NCBI RefSeq assembly: GCF_001310225.1
Contig: NZ_CP012898.1
Coordinates: forward strand, 1,550,001 to 1,614,000
DNA length: 64,000 nucleotides
Source of the DNA: Pseudalgibacter alginicilyticus
GTDB taxonomy: Bacteria; Bacteroidota; Bacteroidia; Flavobacteriales; Flavobacteriaceae
Direction: 5' to 3'
Made by a program: the position numbers and the translations under genes. The notes beneath the pieces were generated by a model that ran no database searches, had not been told where the DNA came from, and worked only from the letters and a program-made list of their open reading frames with translations. This document shows, piece by piece, positions 1 through 8,450 of this stretch (the stretch's first letter is position 1; each line of letters opens with the position of its first letter).

Positions 1-1
1 G

Positions 2-478
2 TTCTTTGCTTGTGAAATGCCGCAAGAAATGACACGAGTAAATATTATTCCAAGTATTAAAGATGCTATAGATTTATTGGACACTACCTTCAGAAAACAA
101 CAAGTAAAATACATTGTTAAAATAGAGGAAGAAGCATTGTGGTTGCGTGCAGATATAATTCAACTTACACAAATAATATTCAACCTTATTATCAATGCTA
201 TTTACTTTTCACCAAAAAACGGACTTGTTACAATCTCAACATTTCAAACAGATACAGATGTAATCCTTAAAATTTCAGATGAAGGTCCGGGCATTGCCAG
301 AGAAGCTTTAGAAAAAATTTTCCAACCATTCTTCACTACAAAACCAATTGGTGAAGGTTCCGGCTTAGGCTTAAGCGTTGTACACGGTATTATTTCTAGT
401 CATAAAGGTACAATTATAGCTAAGAACAATTCAGTTAAAGGCTGTACCTTTACAGTAACATTACCAAAACAATTATGA
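2..478 (+). CDS. Sensor histidine kinase, C-terminal part (cut by window edge)
   Basis: The reading frame is open to the left edge, so the true start lies outside the window; the first internal ATG is at 17. What remains is a HATPase_c ATP-binding domain of an NtrB-type kinase: the N box (NLIINAIYFSP), G1 box (DEGPGI), F box (FQPFFTTK) and G2 box (GEGSGLGLSVV) appear in the usual order. The phospho-accepting histidine and any sensor domain are not visible. The stop overlaps the start of the next gene by 4 bases (ATGA), so the two are translationally coupled and this kinase almost certainly phosphorylates the regulator that follows. The signal sensed cannot be told from this fragment. Confidence 0.9.
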   Translation, partial: FFACEMPQEMTRVNIIPSIKDAIDLLDTTFRKQQVKYIVKIEEEALWLRADIIQLTQIIFNLIINAIYFSPKNGLVTISTFQTDTDVILKISDEGPGIAREALEKIFQPFFTTKPIGEGSGLGLSVVHGIISSHKGTIIAKNNSVKGCTFTVTLPKQL

Positions 479-1788
479 TACAGTTTCAAAAAGAAAATAT
501 ATTGGTTGTAGATGATGATATCAGTATTTTGGAGTTATTACAACGCCATCTCCAATCATGGAATTATCATATTTACAAGGCTATTTCGGTTAAAGAAGCT
601 GTTTCTATTTTAAGAGATACTTCTATTGATTTACTCATTACAGATTTAAAAATGCCAGAAGTTGACGGTTTTGAACTTATTAAATTTGTATCTGAACATT
701 ACCCAAAACTACCCAAATTAGTGGTTACAGGCTACCCGTCTATTCAAGATTCATTAACAGCTATAAAATCTAAAGTTGCTTACCTTACAAAACCTTTCAC
801 AAAAGAAGAGCTAAAATCTGCTATTGAAACAACATTAGCTAAAACCAATTCCAAAACAAGAACGCTACCAAAACAAAAAGCCTATGGTGAAATAATAGGA
901 ACTTCAAAAGCAATCCATAAAATCATTCAAATTATTGAACGCATAAAAGATAATAAAGCCACTGTTTTTATAAATGGTGAGAGTGGTACTGGAAAGGAAT
1001 TAGTTGCACGTGCCATTCACTATCAAGGAAAATTTTCAAGAGCACCCTTTATTTCTGTAAATTGTGGAGGCATTCCAGAAAATCTTTTGGAAGCTGAACT
1101 TTTTGGGTACAACAAAGGGGCCTTTACAGGCGCAGATAGCAACAGGAATGGTTATTTTCAAGCGGCAAATGGAGGTACCATTTTTTTAGATGAAATTGGA
1201 AATGCATCTTTAGCGGTTCAATCTCGACTATTACGTGTTTTACAAGAAAAAGAAGTAATGAAAGTTGGTTCTCAAAAAACAGAAAAGGTAGATGTCCGTA
1301 TCATTGCCGCTACTAATAGTAATTTAAAGGATATGATAAACAAACAAATGTTTAGAGAAGACTTGTATTACAGATTAACCGTTGTTGAAATTAATGTTGC
1401 ACCTTTAAAAGAAAGAAAAGAAGATATCCCTCTATTGGTTGATAAATTTCTATTCAAATATGGGATAGAATACAAAGATCATTTTGTAAAAATAAGTGCC
1501 GACGCCTCCAATTTATTACAACGTTATGATTGGCCTGGTAACATAAGAGAATTAGAAAACGTCATTCAAAGAGCTGTAATTATGTGTGACAAAATCATTG
1601 AAATAGAACACTTACCAAATGCACTCAAATTCAATATTAATTTTTCAACAGAAAAGCTAATACCATTAAAAGAAATGGAAAAACAGTACATTTTAAAAGT
1701 TTTAAATGCTACAAACAATAATAAAACTAAAGCTGCAGAAATTTTAGGTATTGACAGAAAGACAATTCGACAAAAAATTTCAGAATAA
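475..1788 (+). CDS. Sigma-54-dependent response regulator, NtrC family
   Basis: This 437-residue protein has the classic three-part layout. A receiver domain (about 8-120) carries acidic residues near D13-D15 and phospho-acceptor D57 in LITDLKMPEVDG. An AAA+ domain (about 140-375) has Walker A GESGTGKE, the sigma-54 contact loop GAFTGA and Walker B GGTIFLDEIGN. A Fis-type helix-turn-helix sits at the extreme C-terminus (NKTKAAEILGIDRKTIRQK). It would open sigma-54 promoters when phosphorylated by the kinase encoded just upstream, with which it overlaps by 4 bases. Its targets are unknown; the small cysteine protein and glutamate dehydrogenase downstream are candidates by position only. Confidence 0.95.
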   Translation: MIQFQKENILVVDDDISILELLQRHLQSWNYHIYKAISVKEAVSILRDTSIDLLITDLKMPEVDGFELIKFVSEHYPKLPKLVVTGYPSIQDSLTAIKSKVAYLTKPFTKEELKSAIETTLAKTNSKTRTLPKQKAYGEIIGTSKAIHKIIQIIERIKDNKATVFINGESGTGKELVARAIHYQGKFSRAPFISVNCGGIPENLLEAELFGYNKGAFTGADSNRNGYFQAANGGTIFLDEIGNASLAVQSRLLRVLQEKEVMKVGSQKTEKVDVRIIAATNSNLKDMINKQMFREDLYYRLTVVEINVAPLKERKEDIPLLVDKFLFKYGIEYKDHFVKISADASNLLQRYDWPGNIRELENVIQRAVIMCDKIIEIEHLPNALKFNINFSTEKLIPLKEMEKQYILKVLNATNNNKTKAAEILGIDRKTIRQKISE

Positions 1789-1967
1789 ACGAATATAATT
1801 ATAATACTATTGGAACATTTTAACTCAACTGAGTAATTATGTACCACCTTCAATTTTACTTTCTACTTTACAAAACCTTTAAACCCCTTATATTTAATAG
1901 TACTACCTAATACACCCCCAATTTTAGAACATACTGGCATAAGATTTGTTTTTATTTTATAAAACAA

Positions 1968-2180
1968 ATGGTTATGAAACTAAGTCAATTTAATATATGC
2001 CCGAGTTGTTTACATGTATCAACCTGCTTACTCACAAATCAAAAAAATCAAGTATGGTCTTGTAGTGAATATGAAGGATTTGAAGCATCAACAAATTCTT
2101 TTTCACAAACAAAAGAAATTATAAAGCATAATGACCACCAACCCTTGATTCATTTTAATAGAATCAATCCTAATTTTTAA
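1968..2180 (+). CDS. Small four-cysteine protein, probable zinc binder
   Basis: A 70-residue protein that I cannot assign to a named family. A compact cysteine cluster near the N-terminus (CPSCLHVSTC, then WSCSEYEG) looks like a zinc-ribbon or rubredoxin-like knuckle. The C-terminal half is polar and low in complexity. The start may be the ATG at 1968 or the one at 1974 (MKLSQF), which gives a more typical N-terminus. It lies 179 bases after the NtrC-type regulator and 34 bases before glutamate dehydrogenase on the same strand, so it may be co-transcribed with the latter. No function is proposed. Confidence 0.6.
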   Translation: MVMKLSQFNICPSCLHVSTCLLTNQKNQVWSCSEYEGFEASTNSFSQTKEIIKHNDHQPLIHFNRINPNF

Positions 2181-2214
2181 TCCAAAAGGATAAATCTAAA
2201 GTTTAAAAGATACT

Positions 2215-3519
2215 ATGGAGCTATTAACAAAAAACTTAAATTCTAAAACAAAAAAAGTATTGCATAGGGGTATGATGGATAATGTGATGGAGCAATTTAA
2301 TCGTGCTGCAAATCATATTAATTTACAACCAAATATTCGTAAGATTTTAAGCATTACCAACAACGAAATTGTAGTTCATTTTCCTGTTAAAATGGACAAT
2401 GGCAATGTAGAAGTCTTTAAAGGCTACCGTGTGCAACACAACAATGCATTGGGCCCATACAAAGGCGGTCTACGCTATCATTCAACGGTTGATATTGATG
2501 CTACAAGAGCACTTGCTATGTGGATGACATGGAAAACCTCGCTTGCCGGATTGCCTTTTGGCGGCGGAAAAGGTGGTATTCAAATAAATCCTTTAAAATA
2601 TTCTAAAAGCGAATTGGAGCGAATTACACGCAGGTTTACCTTTGCTTTAGCAGATAACATTGGACCAGAACATGATATTCCTGCTCCAGATGTTAATACA
2701 AACAGTCAAACCATGGCGTGGATTGCAGACACCTATATGAGTACCAGACCACCTGCAGAGCGTTCGGCAAACCAACATGTTGTAACAGGCAAGCCTGCTG
2801 GTAGTGGCGGATTGGAAGGTCGTGATAGGGCTACAGGTTTTGGGGTTTATTACAGCATTAAACTATGGATTAACAACAATAACGATACTCTGAAAAACAA
2901 ACGTTTTATTGTGCAAGGTTTTGGTAATGTAGGCTATTGGGCAGCTTTTTTTTTAGAACAGGATGGAGCCAAATTAGTTGCTGTACAAGATGCTTTTGGT
3001 AGCATTCAAAACCCTAATGGTATTCAAGTTGAGACACTTTTTGAATATACAAAATCAAATAATGGAAGTATTGTTGACTATCCTGAAGCTTCAATTATAG
3101 ATAAAGACGTTTTTTTTGGTGTTGATTGCGACATTTTTATTCCTGCTGCTTTAGGAAATCAAATAACCAAAAATAATGCTCCAAACATTAAGGCAAAGCT
3201 ATTAGCCGAAGGAGCTAATGGACCAACAAATATTGAAGGAGAAGCACTACTTATAGAACAAGGAACAACCATCATTCCTGATATTTTATGCAATTCGGGA
3301 GGTGTTATTGCGAGTTATTTTGAATGGTTGCAAAACCGAAATGGCGAACTGTGGCATATGGAAGACGTGATGGATAAATTAAAGCATAAACTTAAAAATT
3401 CCTTTGATGCAGTTGCTACCTATGCACAAAAAGAAAATATTGATATGCGAACAGCGGCATATTGCATTGCTATTACACGAATAGAAAAAGCTTATGTTCA
3501 ACGAGGGATTTTCCCATAA
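2215..3519 (+). CDS. gdhA: Glutamate dehydrogenase (Glu/Leu/Phe/Val dehydrogenase family)
   Basis: The 434-residue length matches hexameric glutamate dehydrogenases. The N-terminal dimerisation domain holds the substrate and catalytic region (GPYKGGLRYH, then PFGGGKGGI with the catalytic lysine, then PAPDVNT). The C-terminal NAD(P)-binding domain has the Rossmann glycine motif in VQGFGNVGYW. The enzyme interconverts glutamate and 2-oxoglutarate plus ammonia in the cytoplasm. Coenzyme preference cannot be settled by eye. It starts 34 bases after the small cysteine protein and ends 10 bases before a GreA/GreB-like gene, suggesting one transcript. Its place after an NtrC-type regulator is suggestive of nitrogen control but unproven. 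Confidence 0.93.
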   Translation: MELLTKNLNSKTKKVLHRGMMDNVMEQFNRAANHINLQPNIRKILSITNNEIVVHFPVKMDNGNVEVFKGYRVQHNNALGPYKGGLRYHSTVDIDATRALAMWMTWKTSLAGLPFGGGKGGIQINPLKYSKSELERITRRFTFALADNIGPEHDIPAPDVNTNSQTMAWIADTYMSTRPPAERSANQHVVTGKPAGSGGLEGRDRATGFGVYYSIKLWINNNNDTLKNKRFIVQGFGNVGYWAAFFLEQDGAKLVAVQDAFGSIQNPNGIQVETLFEYTKSNNGSIVDYPEASIIDKDVFFGVDCDIFIPAALGNQITKNNAPNIKAKLLAEGANGPTNIEGEALLIEQGTTIIPDILCNSGGVIASYFEWLQNRNGELWHMEDVMDKLKHKLKNSFDAVATYAQKENIDMRTAAYCIAITRIEKAYVQRGIFP

Positions 3520-3529
3520 ATAATTAATA

Positions 3530-3943
3530 ATGAAATACGGAAGTATAATCTTAGAAAAAAAAGAATATGTGTATATTAAACGTATTCTTAACATTTCTGG
3601 CTATGTAGGAAATCATGAAATCCAGAAATCCTTAATAAAATTTACAGAAGAATTAAAAACAGCTCACATATTGGATGAAAAAGAGTTTCCTGTTGATGTG
3701 GTACGATTAAATAGCATTGTTACAGTATCATCAGGTGAAAATTGGAAAAAAACAATACAAATTGTACAACCTTCCGAAAAGGATATAAAGAATAATAAAA
3801 TTTCTATTCTAACGCCTATGGGAGCTGCTCTGTTTGGGTATTCTGTTAATGATATTGTCAAATGGGATTTCCCAACGGGAATAAAAGAACTAAAAATAAT
3901 AGAAGTAACACAACAAGCTAAAGAAAAAATTTTATTGTATTAA
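3530..3943 (+). CDS. GreA/GreB-family protein (Rnk-like)
   Basis: This 137-residue protein matches the C-terminal, FKBP-like domain of transcript-cleavage factors GreA/GreB: VVRLNSIVTVSS, then VQPSEKDIKNNKISILTPMGAALFGYSVNDIVKWDFPTG. It lacks the long N-terminal coiled coil with paired acidic residues that GreA uses to reach the polymerase active centre, although a short helical N-terminus is present. Such stand-alone proteins resemble Rnk, which binds RNA polymerase without cleaving transcripts. The gene starts 10 bases after gdhA. The family assignment is firm; the precise role is inferred. Confidence 0.85.
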   Translation: MKYGSIILEKKEYVYIKRILNISGYVGNHEIQKSLIKFTEELKTAHILDEKEFPVDVVRLNSIVTVSSGENWKKTIQIVQPSEKDIKNNKISILTPMGAALFGYSVNDIVKWDFPTGIKELKIIEVTQQAKEKILLY

Positions 3944-3993
3944 CTTAAAAACACAAGCTATGGCGACGGCATATAATGATGATACAGATGTAG

Positions 3994-4350
3994 ATGTTTT
4001 ACATAAATATAATTTTTATAGAACTGAAAGGATGGGCAAATCAGCTTCAATATATAGATACTGAAGTAGATAAGTTATTAAACCTATATGCCCAGTCAAT
4101 TTACCATCAAGAAGTTCCAAAAAATATTTTAACGCTTTTTTCTAAACGAAAAGAAGCGAACACACAACTTTTATATGCCATTTTATCATACACTAACAAC
4201 TATAAAAAAGTTTCAGAATGTGATAACATTCAATGTGACATGGCTTTTTTAGTTGAGTATGAAAGACTTCGTAAAAGCTATCAATACCATATAAGCAAAT
4301 ATCAAAAACTTAAAGATTCATTATACAATATGGCTTTTCAAAAAATATAA
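3994..4350 (+). CDS. Conserved-looking small helical protein, probably frameshifted at its 5' end
   Basis: The open frame from 3994 encodes 118 residues, mostly helical and charged, ending YNMAFQKI; I do not recognise the family. Its first residues (MFYINIIF) look unnatural. A better start lies at 3960 in another frame and reads MATAYNDDTDVDVLHKYNF before running out of frame. Removing a single T from the T5 run at 4013-4017 joins both parts into a smooth sequence (HKYNF-IELKGWANQLQYID). This is either a sequencing or assembly error or a real frameshift. The gene follows the Gre-like gene by about 16 bases if 3960 is the start. Confidence 0.6.
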   Translation: MFYINIIFIELKGWANQLQYIDTEVDKLLNLYAQSIYHQEVPKNILTLFSKRKEANTQLLYAILSYTNNYKKVSECDNIQCDMAFLVEYERLRKSYQYHISKYQKLKDSLYNMAFQKI

Positions 4351-4410
4351 TTTCTAATTAAAACTAAGAAATCAAAAAAATTTAAATTTTATTGTCTCTA
4401 AAAACAACCT

Positions 4411-4540
4411 CCAGCCATTATTGTGAGTTTAGGTGTTTAACAAAAACTCATCATAAAATTAAAGGTAAATGGTTATTAAAAACAATAATGGTTGGTGACT
4501 CTGAAGCCGTAGATAGACATACTTATCTGCGGCTTTCTTT
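4411..4540 (+). ncRNA. Candidate structured small RNA ending in a terminator
   Basis: No protein is encoded between 4351 and 4983. Here 4411-4424 pairs with 4482-4495 over 14 base pairs with a single G-U. Within that loop GAGTTT (4425-4430) pairs with AAACTC (4444-4449). A second strong hairpin at 4504-4535 follows and ends in a T-rich tail, as a plus-strand terminator should. Together they look like a transcribed RNA of about 130 nt. A 6S-type RNA of Flavobacteria is one possibility; I could not confirm this or place its promoter. Confidence 0.4.
4504..4540 (+). terminator. Rho-independent terminator
   Basis: AAGCCGTAGATA (4504-4515) pairs with TATCTGCGGCTT (4524-4535) with one G-U pair and an 8-base loop, followed by a T-rich tract. 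It can end the gdhA/gre-like transcript and the candidate small RNA. Confidence 0.75.
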
Positions 4541-4821
4541 AATAAAACACAAATATTGACACCACAAAAATGGCCTAAAAACAAATAAAATATGCAAACA
4601 CACAAAATCTTTTTTTAGTATTTAACTGTGCAAAATTCAAAAAGTATACATAGATTTCCAACATATACATAATTTTAAATTTCAATTATTTCACAAATTA
4701 ATTTTTTAGACACACTGTAATTTAACATATTTTTCAAAAGCAATCAATGCAAAAACTTATTGTAAAATGTATTTAAAAATCTCAATTATTAGATAAAAAA
4801 CGAAAACAATCACCAATTAAT

Positions 4822-4833
4822 GCAAACGTTTGC
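4822..4833. promoter_or_regulatory. LacI-family operator (site 1 before lacI-A)
   Basis: A perfect 12-bp palindrome, GCAAACGTTTGC, lies about 150 bases before the lacI-A start. It shares its core with the site at the susC promoter and with the second site at 4959-4974. The core CG-centred palindrome is typical of LacI-family operators. Confidence 0.75.
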
Positions 4834-4958
4834 TGTACTGTTTTCATTTTTAAATATCGTTTTAAATTAAATTGATTTAATTTGCTAAAATTAACAGTAA
4901 AAATCTTAATTTTTAACTATATTTTTTCGTTTTCAACAACTAAAAAAACTAACTTTAA

Positions 4959-4974
4959 CAACAAACGTTTGTTG
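4959..4974. promoter_or_regulatory. LacI-family operator (site 2 before lacI-A, autoregulatory)
   Basis: A perfect 16-bp palindrome, CAACAAACGTTTGTTG, ends 9 bases before the ATG of lacI-A. Bound protein here would block transcription or translation start of its own gene. Its centre is 139 bp from the centre of the site at 4822-4833. Confidence 0.75.
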
Positions 4975-4983
4975 TCATTTAGT

Positions 4984-6006
4984 ATGAAAAATAACAGAAT
5001 TACCTTAAAAGATCTAGCAAAAGATTTAAATTTATCACCATCAACCATTTCTAGAGCCTTACAAAATCACCCAGCTATTAGTGATTCAACAAAAAAGAGA
5101 GTTCAAAAAATCGCAGAGGAATTAGGTTTTACCCCTAACTCTATTGCTTCAAGTTTTAGAAAGAAAAAAACACAAACTATTGGAGTTATTGTACCCAGAA
5201 TTGATATCCATTTCCATTCACTTGCAATTAGTGGCATTGAAGAATTTGCATACAATAAAGGATATAATGTAACTATATTTCAGTCTAAAGATTCACTAAA
5301 AAGAGAAAAGGAAATTCTAAAAATTCTCCAAAACAAAATGGTAGATGGAGTCATCATATGTTTAGGCATAGAAACCAAAAATTGTGAGCATTTTAAAAAA
5401 ATCAATAAATTAGGTATACCGCTTGTATTTTACGACCGAGTCCCTACTGATTTTGATGCTAACAAAATAGTTATTAATGATCTTGAATCTGCTTATTTGG
5501 CTACAGAACATCTTATAAAAAATGGCTGTAAACGCATAGGGCACATTGCTGGAAGTCAGTCAACGGATATCTTTAAAGCTCGTTTAGATGGTTATAAAAC
5601 GGCTCTTAAAAAATACAATTTCCCCATTGACGAATCTTTAATATTGTATACAAACAACCTTAGTTATGATGAAGGTGTACAATGTGCTGAAAAATATTTA
5701 AGCAATGAACAACAACCAGATGGAATCTTTTGTGCTAATGATTATACTGCGGTTAGTGTTATTCAAGTATTTAGAAAAGCTGAAATTAAAATTCCTGAAG
5801 ATGTAGCCATTGTTGGTTTTAGTAATTATCCTATTTCTAAAATTATTGAACCCCATTTAACAACCATTAATGATCGTGCTTTCCAAATGGGAGAAGCTGC
5901 AACTAAACTACTAATTCGTCAAATTGAAGAAAAAGATGATTTTATAAAATCTGAAACAATAACGCTTCAAACAGAACTTATTATTCGCGAATCTAGTTTC
6001 AGATAG
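4984..6006 (+). CDS. LacI-family transcriptional regulator (regulator A of the amino-sugar locus)
   Basis: This is a 340-residue LacI/GalR repressor. The N-terminal helix-turn-helix (ITLKDLAKDLNLSPSTISRAL, about 5-25) and hinge helix (GFTPNSIASSFRKKKT) precede a periplasmic-binding-protein-like effector domain (TIGVIVPRID through LTTINDRAFQMGEAA). I chose the ATG at 4984 because the in-frame extension back to 4882 encodes an unnatural sequence and runs across the palindromic operator at 4959-4974. It converges on the GH20 gene, and matching operators stand before susC, so it probably represses the sus-nag operon until an amino-sugar ligand binds. The ligand is inferred from neighbours only. 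Confidence 0.92.
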   Translation: MKNNRITLKDLAKDLNLSPSTISRALQNHPAISDSTKKRVQKIAEELGFTPNSIASSFRKKKTQTIGVIVPRIDIHFHSLAISGIEEFAYNKGYNVTIFQSKDSLKREKEILKILQNKMVDGVIICLGIETKNCEHFKKINKLGIPLVFYDRVPTDFDANKIVINDLESAYLATEHLIKNGCKRIGHIAGSQSTDIFKARLDGYKTALKKYNFPIDESLILYTNNLSYDEGVQCAEKYLSNEQQPDGIFCANDYTAVSVIQVFRKAEIKIPEDVAIVGFSNYPISKIIEPHLTTINDRAFQMGEAATKLLIRQIEEKDDFIKSETITLQTELIIRESSFR

Positions 6007-6033
6007 CAGCGATTAATTTTAATTGCCTGAAAA

Positions 6034-7590
6034 TTATTTTAATTTAGACAACCTATCATAAAGCACATGAACCGCTTGCACTCGTAATTCATTTTGTTCT
6101 TTTAGTTCTGAGTCATAAAGAAATCCTTTATTTAATTTTAGAAACCTTTTATTTAACCTTTTTGCATCTAACAAAATAACATCTAATTCTTTTAGCAGTA
6201 CAGGAGCTTGTGAACTCAAAAAATTGGGAGCATTATATTTAAACTCCACTTCTTTAAAATCTAAATAATGCATTCTTAAATCTGCCATTAATTTAAACTG
6301 ACTTAATTCTGCTTCGTTTTGTTTTGTTTTTAATTTTAATAATTCTTTCCTAACGCTATTATATGTTTCTTTCATTTTAGCTATGCTTTCGCTTTTAGTT
6401 GGATGGCCATTGCTTATAAGTTCTGGTTCTGCTGATAAAAAATCCCACAACTTTAGCGCTTCTGCTTTGTTAAATCCAAATCTATCACTGGCATATGCAA
6501 CAACAAAATCTTGAGGGTTTATTGCTGTATTCATATCTAATGCTTTTGCATAACTTGCTATTAAAATACGAAACGCGGAAAGTGGATACGTATTTCTTAT
6601 TTGCACCATATCTATAACATCATAACCAACATCCCAAGTAAAGCCATATACGCCTGTGGTAGACCACGAGGTAATAACCATCCCTTCATAACCAGCTTCT
6701 CTAGCATATGGAATAAAATCTTTTTGATTTTTAAAATGTGTTGTCCAATCAGTTACATACCAATTATCTGGATGACACCGAATAGCTGGCGCACCCCAAA
6801 AGGTGAATCCCATTTCTTGAAGTTTAGGTATGTCACCAAAGTGATTTATTTTCCATCCATAATTCCAATCTACAAATATAGTTTCTTTTGGCAACTCAGA
6901 GGCTGCTTCTGGATGCTTCAAAATAATATCTGCCCACATTACGGGTTTTTTCCCTAATTCAATAACAAGTTCAGTAATCATCTTCATGTAATCAACAAAT
7001 AGTTTGGATTTCCCTTCTTCTTTTACCTTTAATTGACATTTTTCACAATGACCTAATAAATAAGTTTCATCCCCTCCTATATGAATGTAATCTGAATTAT
7101 GGGTTTCTACTAAATCTGAAAATAAATCTTTGAAAAGTGATTTACTTTCCACTGCCTCCATAGGGCACAATTGAGAAATGTCTTTTCTATCTTCCTTTAA
7201 ATGGCTGTACCTAGGGTTTCTTAAAATATATTCTACATGCCCTAAACTTTGTTGTAATGGTATAACTTTAATTCCTAAATCATCACAATAGGCTATAAAA
7301 TCTGTTATTTCCTCACGCGTATATGAATATTCATTAGAAATAACGGCATGTTTTTTATAAGGATAAGTACCTTCCCACTCCATAATTAAGGTATTAATTC
7401 CAAATCCTGAAAGTTCATCAGCAAGCTCTTTAAGAGCCTGTGGTGTCATGACTTGTATTCTTAAATCTAAATGAAAACCTTTTATCTTAAAATCCTCAGT
7501 AGGTTCTGAACTTTGAGCTCCTACATTAGAGGGCATTGTAAGTATTATACTTACTGCTAATAAAAATTTAAAAAAAGTGTTATAACTCAT
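6034..7590 (-). CDS. GH20 beta-N-acetylhexosaminidase, hexosaminidase-D-like
   Basis: A 518-residue exported enzyme. A signal peptide (about 1-26, ending VGAQ) leads to a GH20 TIM barrel. The catalytic aspartate-glutamate pair is D174-E175 in HIGGDETYLLG. LDLRIQVMTPQ, WEGTYPY and LQQSLGHVEY resemble vertebrate hexosaminidase D more than the classic bacterial chitobiase type. It lacks the separate GH20b N-terminal domain. It should release non-reducing-end GlcNAc or GalNAc from oligosaccharides in the periplasm by substrate-assisted catalysis. It is the last gene of the locus, 50 bases after nagB. Specificity for GlcNAc is inferred from nagA/nagB. Confidence 0.88.
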   Translation of the reverse strand: MSYNTFFKFLLAVSIILTMPSNVGAQSSEPTEDFKIKGFHLDLRIQVMTPQALKELADELSGFGINTLIMEWEGTYPYKKHAVISNEYSYTREEITDFIAYCDDLGIKVIPLQQSLGHVEYILRNPRYSHLKEDRKDISQLCPMEAVESKSLFKDLFSDLVETHNSDYIHIGGDETYLLGHCEKCQLKVKEEGKSKLFVDYMKMITELVIELGKKPVMWADIILKHPEAASELPKETIFVDWNYGWKINHFGDIPKLQEMGFTFWGAPAIRCHPDNWYVTDWTTHFKNQKDFIPYAREAGYEGMVITSWSTTGVYGFTWDVGYDVIDMVQIRNTYPLSAFRILIASYAKALDMNTAINPQDFVVAYASDRFGFNKAEALKLWDFLSAEPELISNGHPTKSESIAKMKETYNSVRKELLKLKTKQNEAELSQFKLMADLRMHYLDFKEVEFKYNAPNFLSSQAPVLLKELDVILLDAKRLNKRFLKLNKGFLYDSELKEQNELRVQAVHVLYDRLSKLK

Positions 7591-7640
7591 AATATCCTTA
7601 TCTACAATTTTATTCTAATTCTATATTTTTTTGCAAAATA

Positions 7641-8402
7641 TTATACGTTCTGCAAATATTCAATTTGTTTATAGGCCTCTTTATCAAAATAGTAATTACA
7701 ATCTGGGTGTGTTGTTAATATAGAGGCAGGACAAGAAGGGCTTAAAGGTTTTGTAAGTGCATTTTTCACAGCCTCACTCTTATTAGCTCCCAAAACCACA
7801 CAAAATAGATGAGTTCCTTTTAATAAAGTTGGTATGGTTAAAGTTATTGCTTTTTGAGGAACTTTATCAATACTCTCAAAACAACCATCATTAACTTGCT
7901 GCACACGACACGCATAGTCTAACTGAACTTCTTTAACAATTTCAGGATCATTAAAATCGGCAACATGCGGATCGTTGAATGCTAAGTGTCCATTCTCTCC
8001 TATTCCTAAACACACTATATCTATTGGTGCTTCTTTCAACAAATTAGCATACCTTTTTATTTCAAATGAAATATCATTTTCTACATTTATAATATGCTTA
8101 ATTAAGGGAACTTTAGAAAAAATATTTTCTTCTAAATAGGATGAAAATAATTGTGGTGAACCTGGTAACAAACCAATATATTCATCCATATGAAAAGCTT
8201 CCACCTTACTCCAGTCTATTGATTTGGATTTTGTTAAGTAATCGAGCATGGAATCTTGTGAAGGCGCAGCAGCAAATACTATCCGAATATTTTTTTTTGT
8301 TTTTTGTAATTTAACTATACAATTTTCCACAGCTTTTCCTGCTGCAATTCCTGTAGTTTTTTTATTAGAAAGAACGTTTATATTTTGGTTAAATTCTAGC
8401 AT
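7641..8402 (-). CDS. nagB: Glucosamine-6-phosphate deaminase
   Basis: This 253-residue enzyme converts glucosamine-6-P to fructose-6-P plus ammonia, the final step of GlcNAc entry into glycolysis. Family landmarks are visible: the catalytic aspartate in FHMDEYIG (D73) and the signature GIGENGHLAFNDP (about 133-145). Its length fits short NagB proteins of about 240-266 residues. It lies 303 bases after the sulfotransferase and 50 before GH20 on the same strand. A hairpin with a T-run just upstream (8434-8450) suggests partial transcriptional separation from the genes before it. Confidence 0.93.
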   Translation of the reverse strand: MLEFNQNINVLSNKKTTGIAAGKAVENCIVKLQKTKKNIRIVFAAAPSQDSMLDYLTKSKSIDWSKVEAFHMDEYIGLLPGSPQLFSSYLEENIFSKVPLIKHIINVENDISFEIKRYANLLKEAPIDIVCLGIGENGHLAFNDPHVADFNDPEIVKEVQLDYACRVQQVNDGCFESIDKVPQKAITLTIPTLLKGTHLFCVVLGANKSEAVKNALTKPLSPSCPASILTTHPDCNYYFDKEAYKQIEYLQNV

Positions 8403-8428
8403 TATATATTTTTAAAAAATTATTACTT

Positions 8429-8450
8429 AAAAAGACAATCTATAATTGTC
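8429..8450 (-). terminator. Terminator-like hairpin upstream of nagB
   Basis: Read on the minus strand, GACAAT pairs with ATTGTC (8445-8450 with 8434-8439, loop of 5) and is followed by a TTTTT tract. The stem is short, so it may be an attenuator rather than a full stop. The rest of the 303-base gap 8403-8705 holds no gene that I can see. Confidence 0.45.

Noticed and set aside
4882-4983. N-terminal extension of regulator A
   Set aside because: The 34 extra residues are hydrophobic and unlike any LacI protein, and the stretch contains the 16-bp operator; the start at 4984 is far better.
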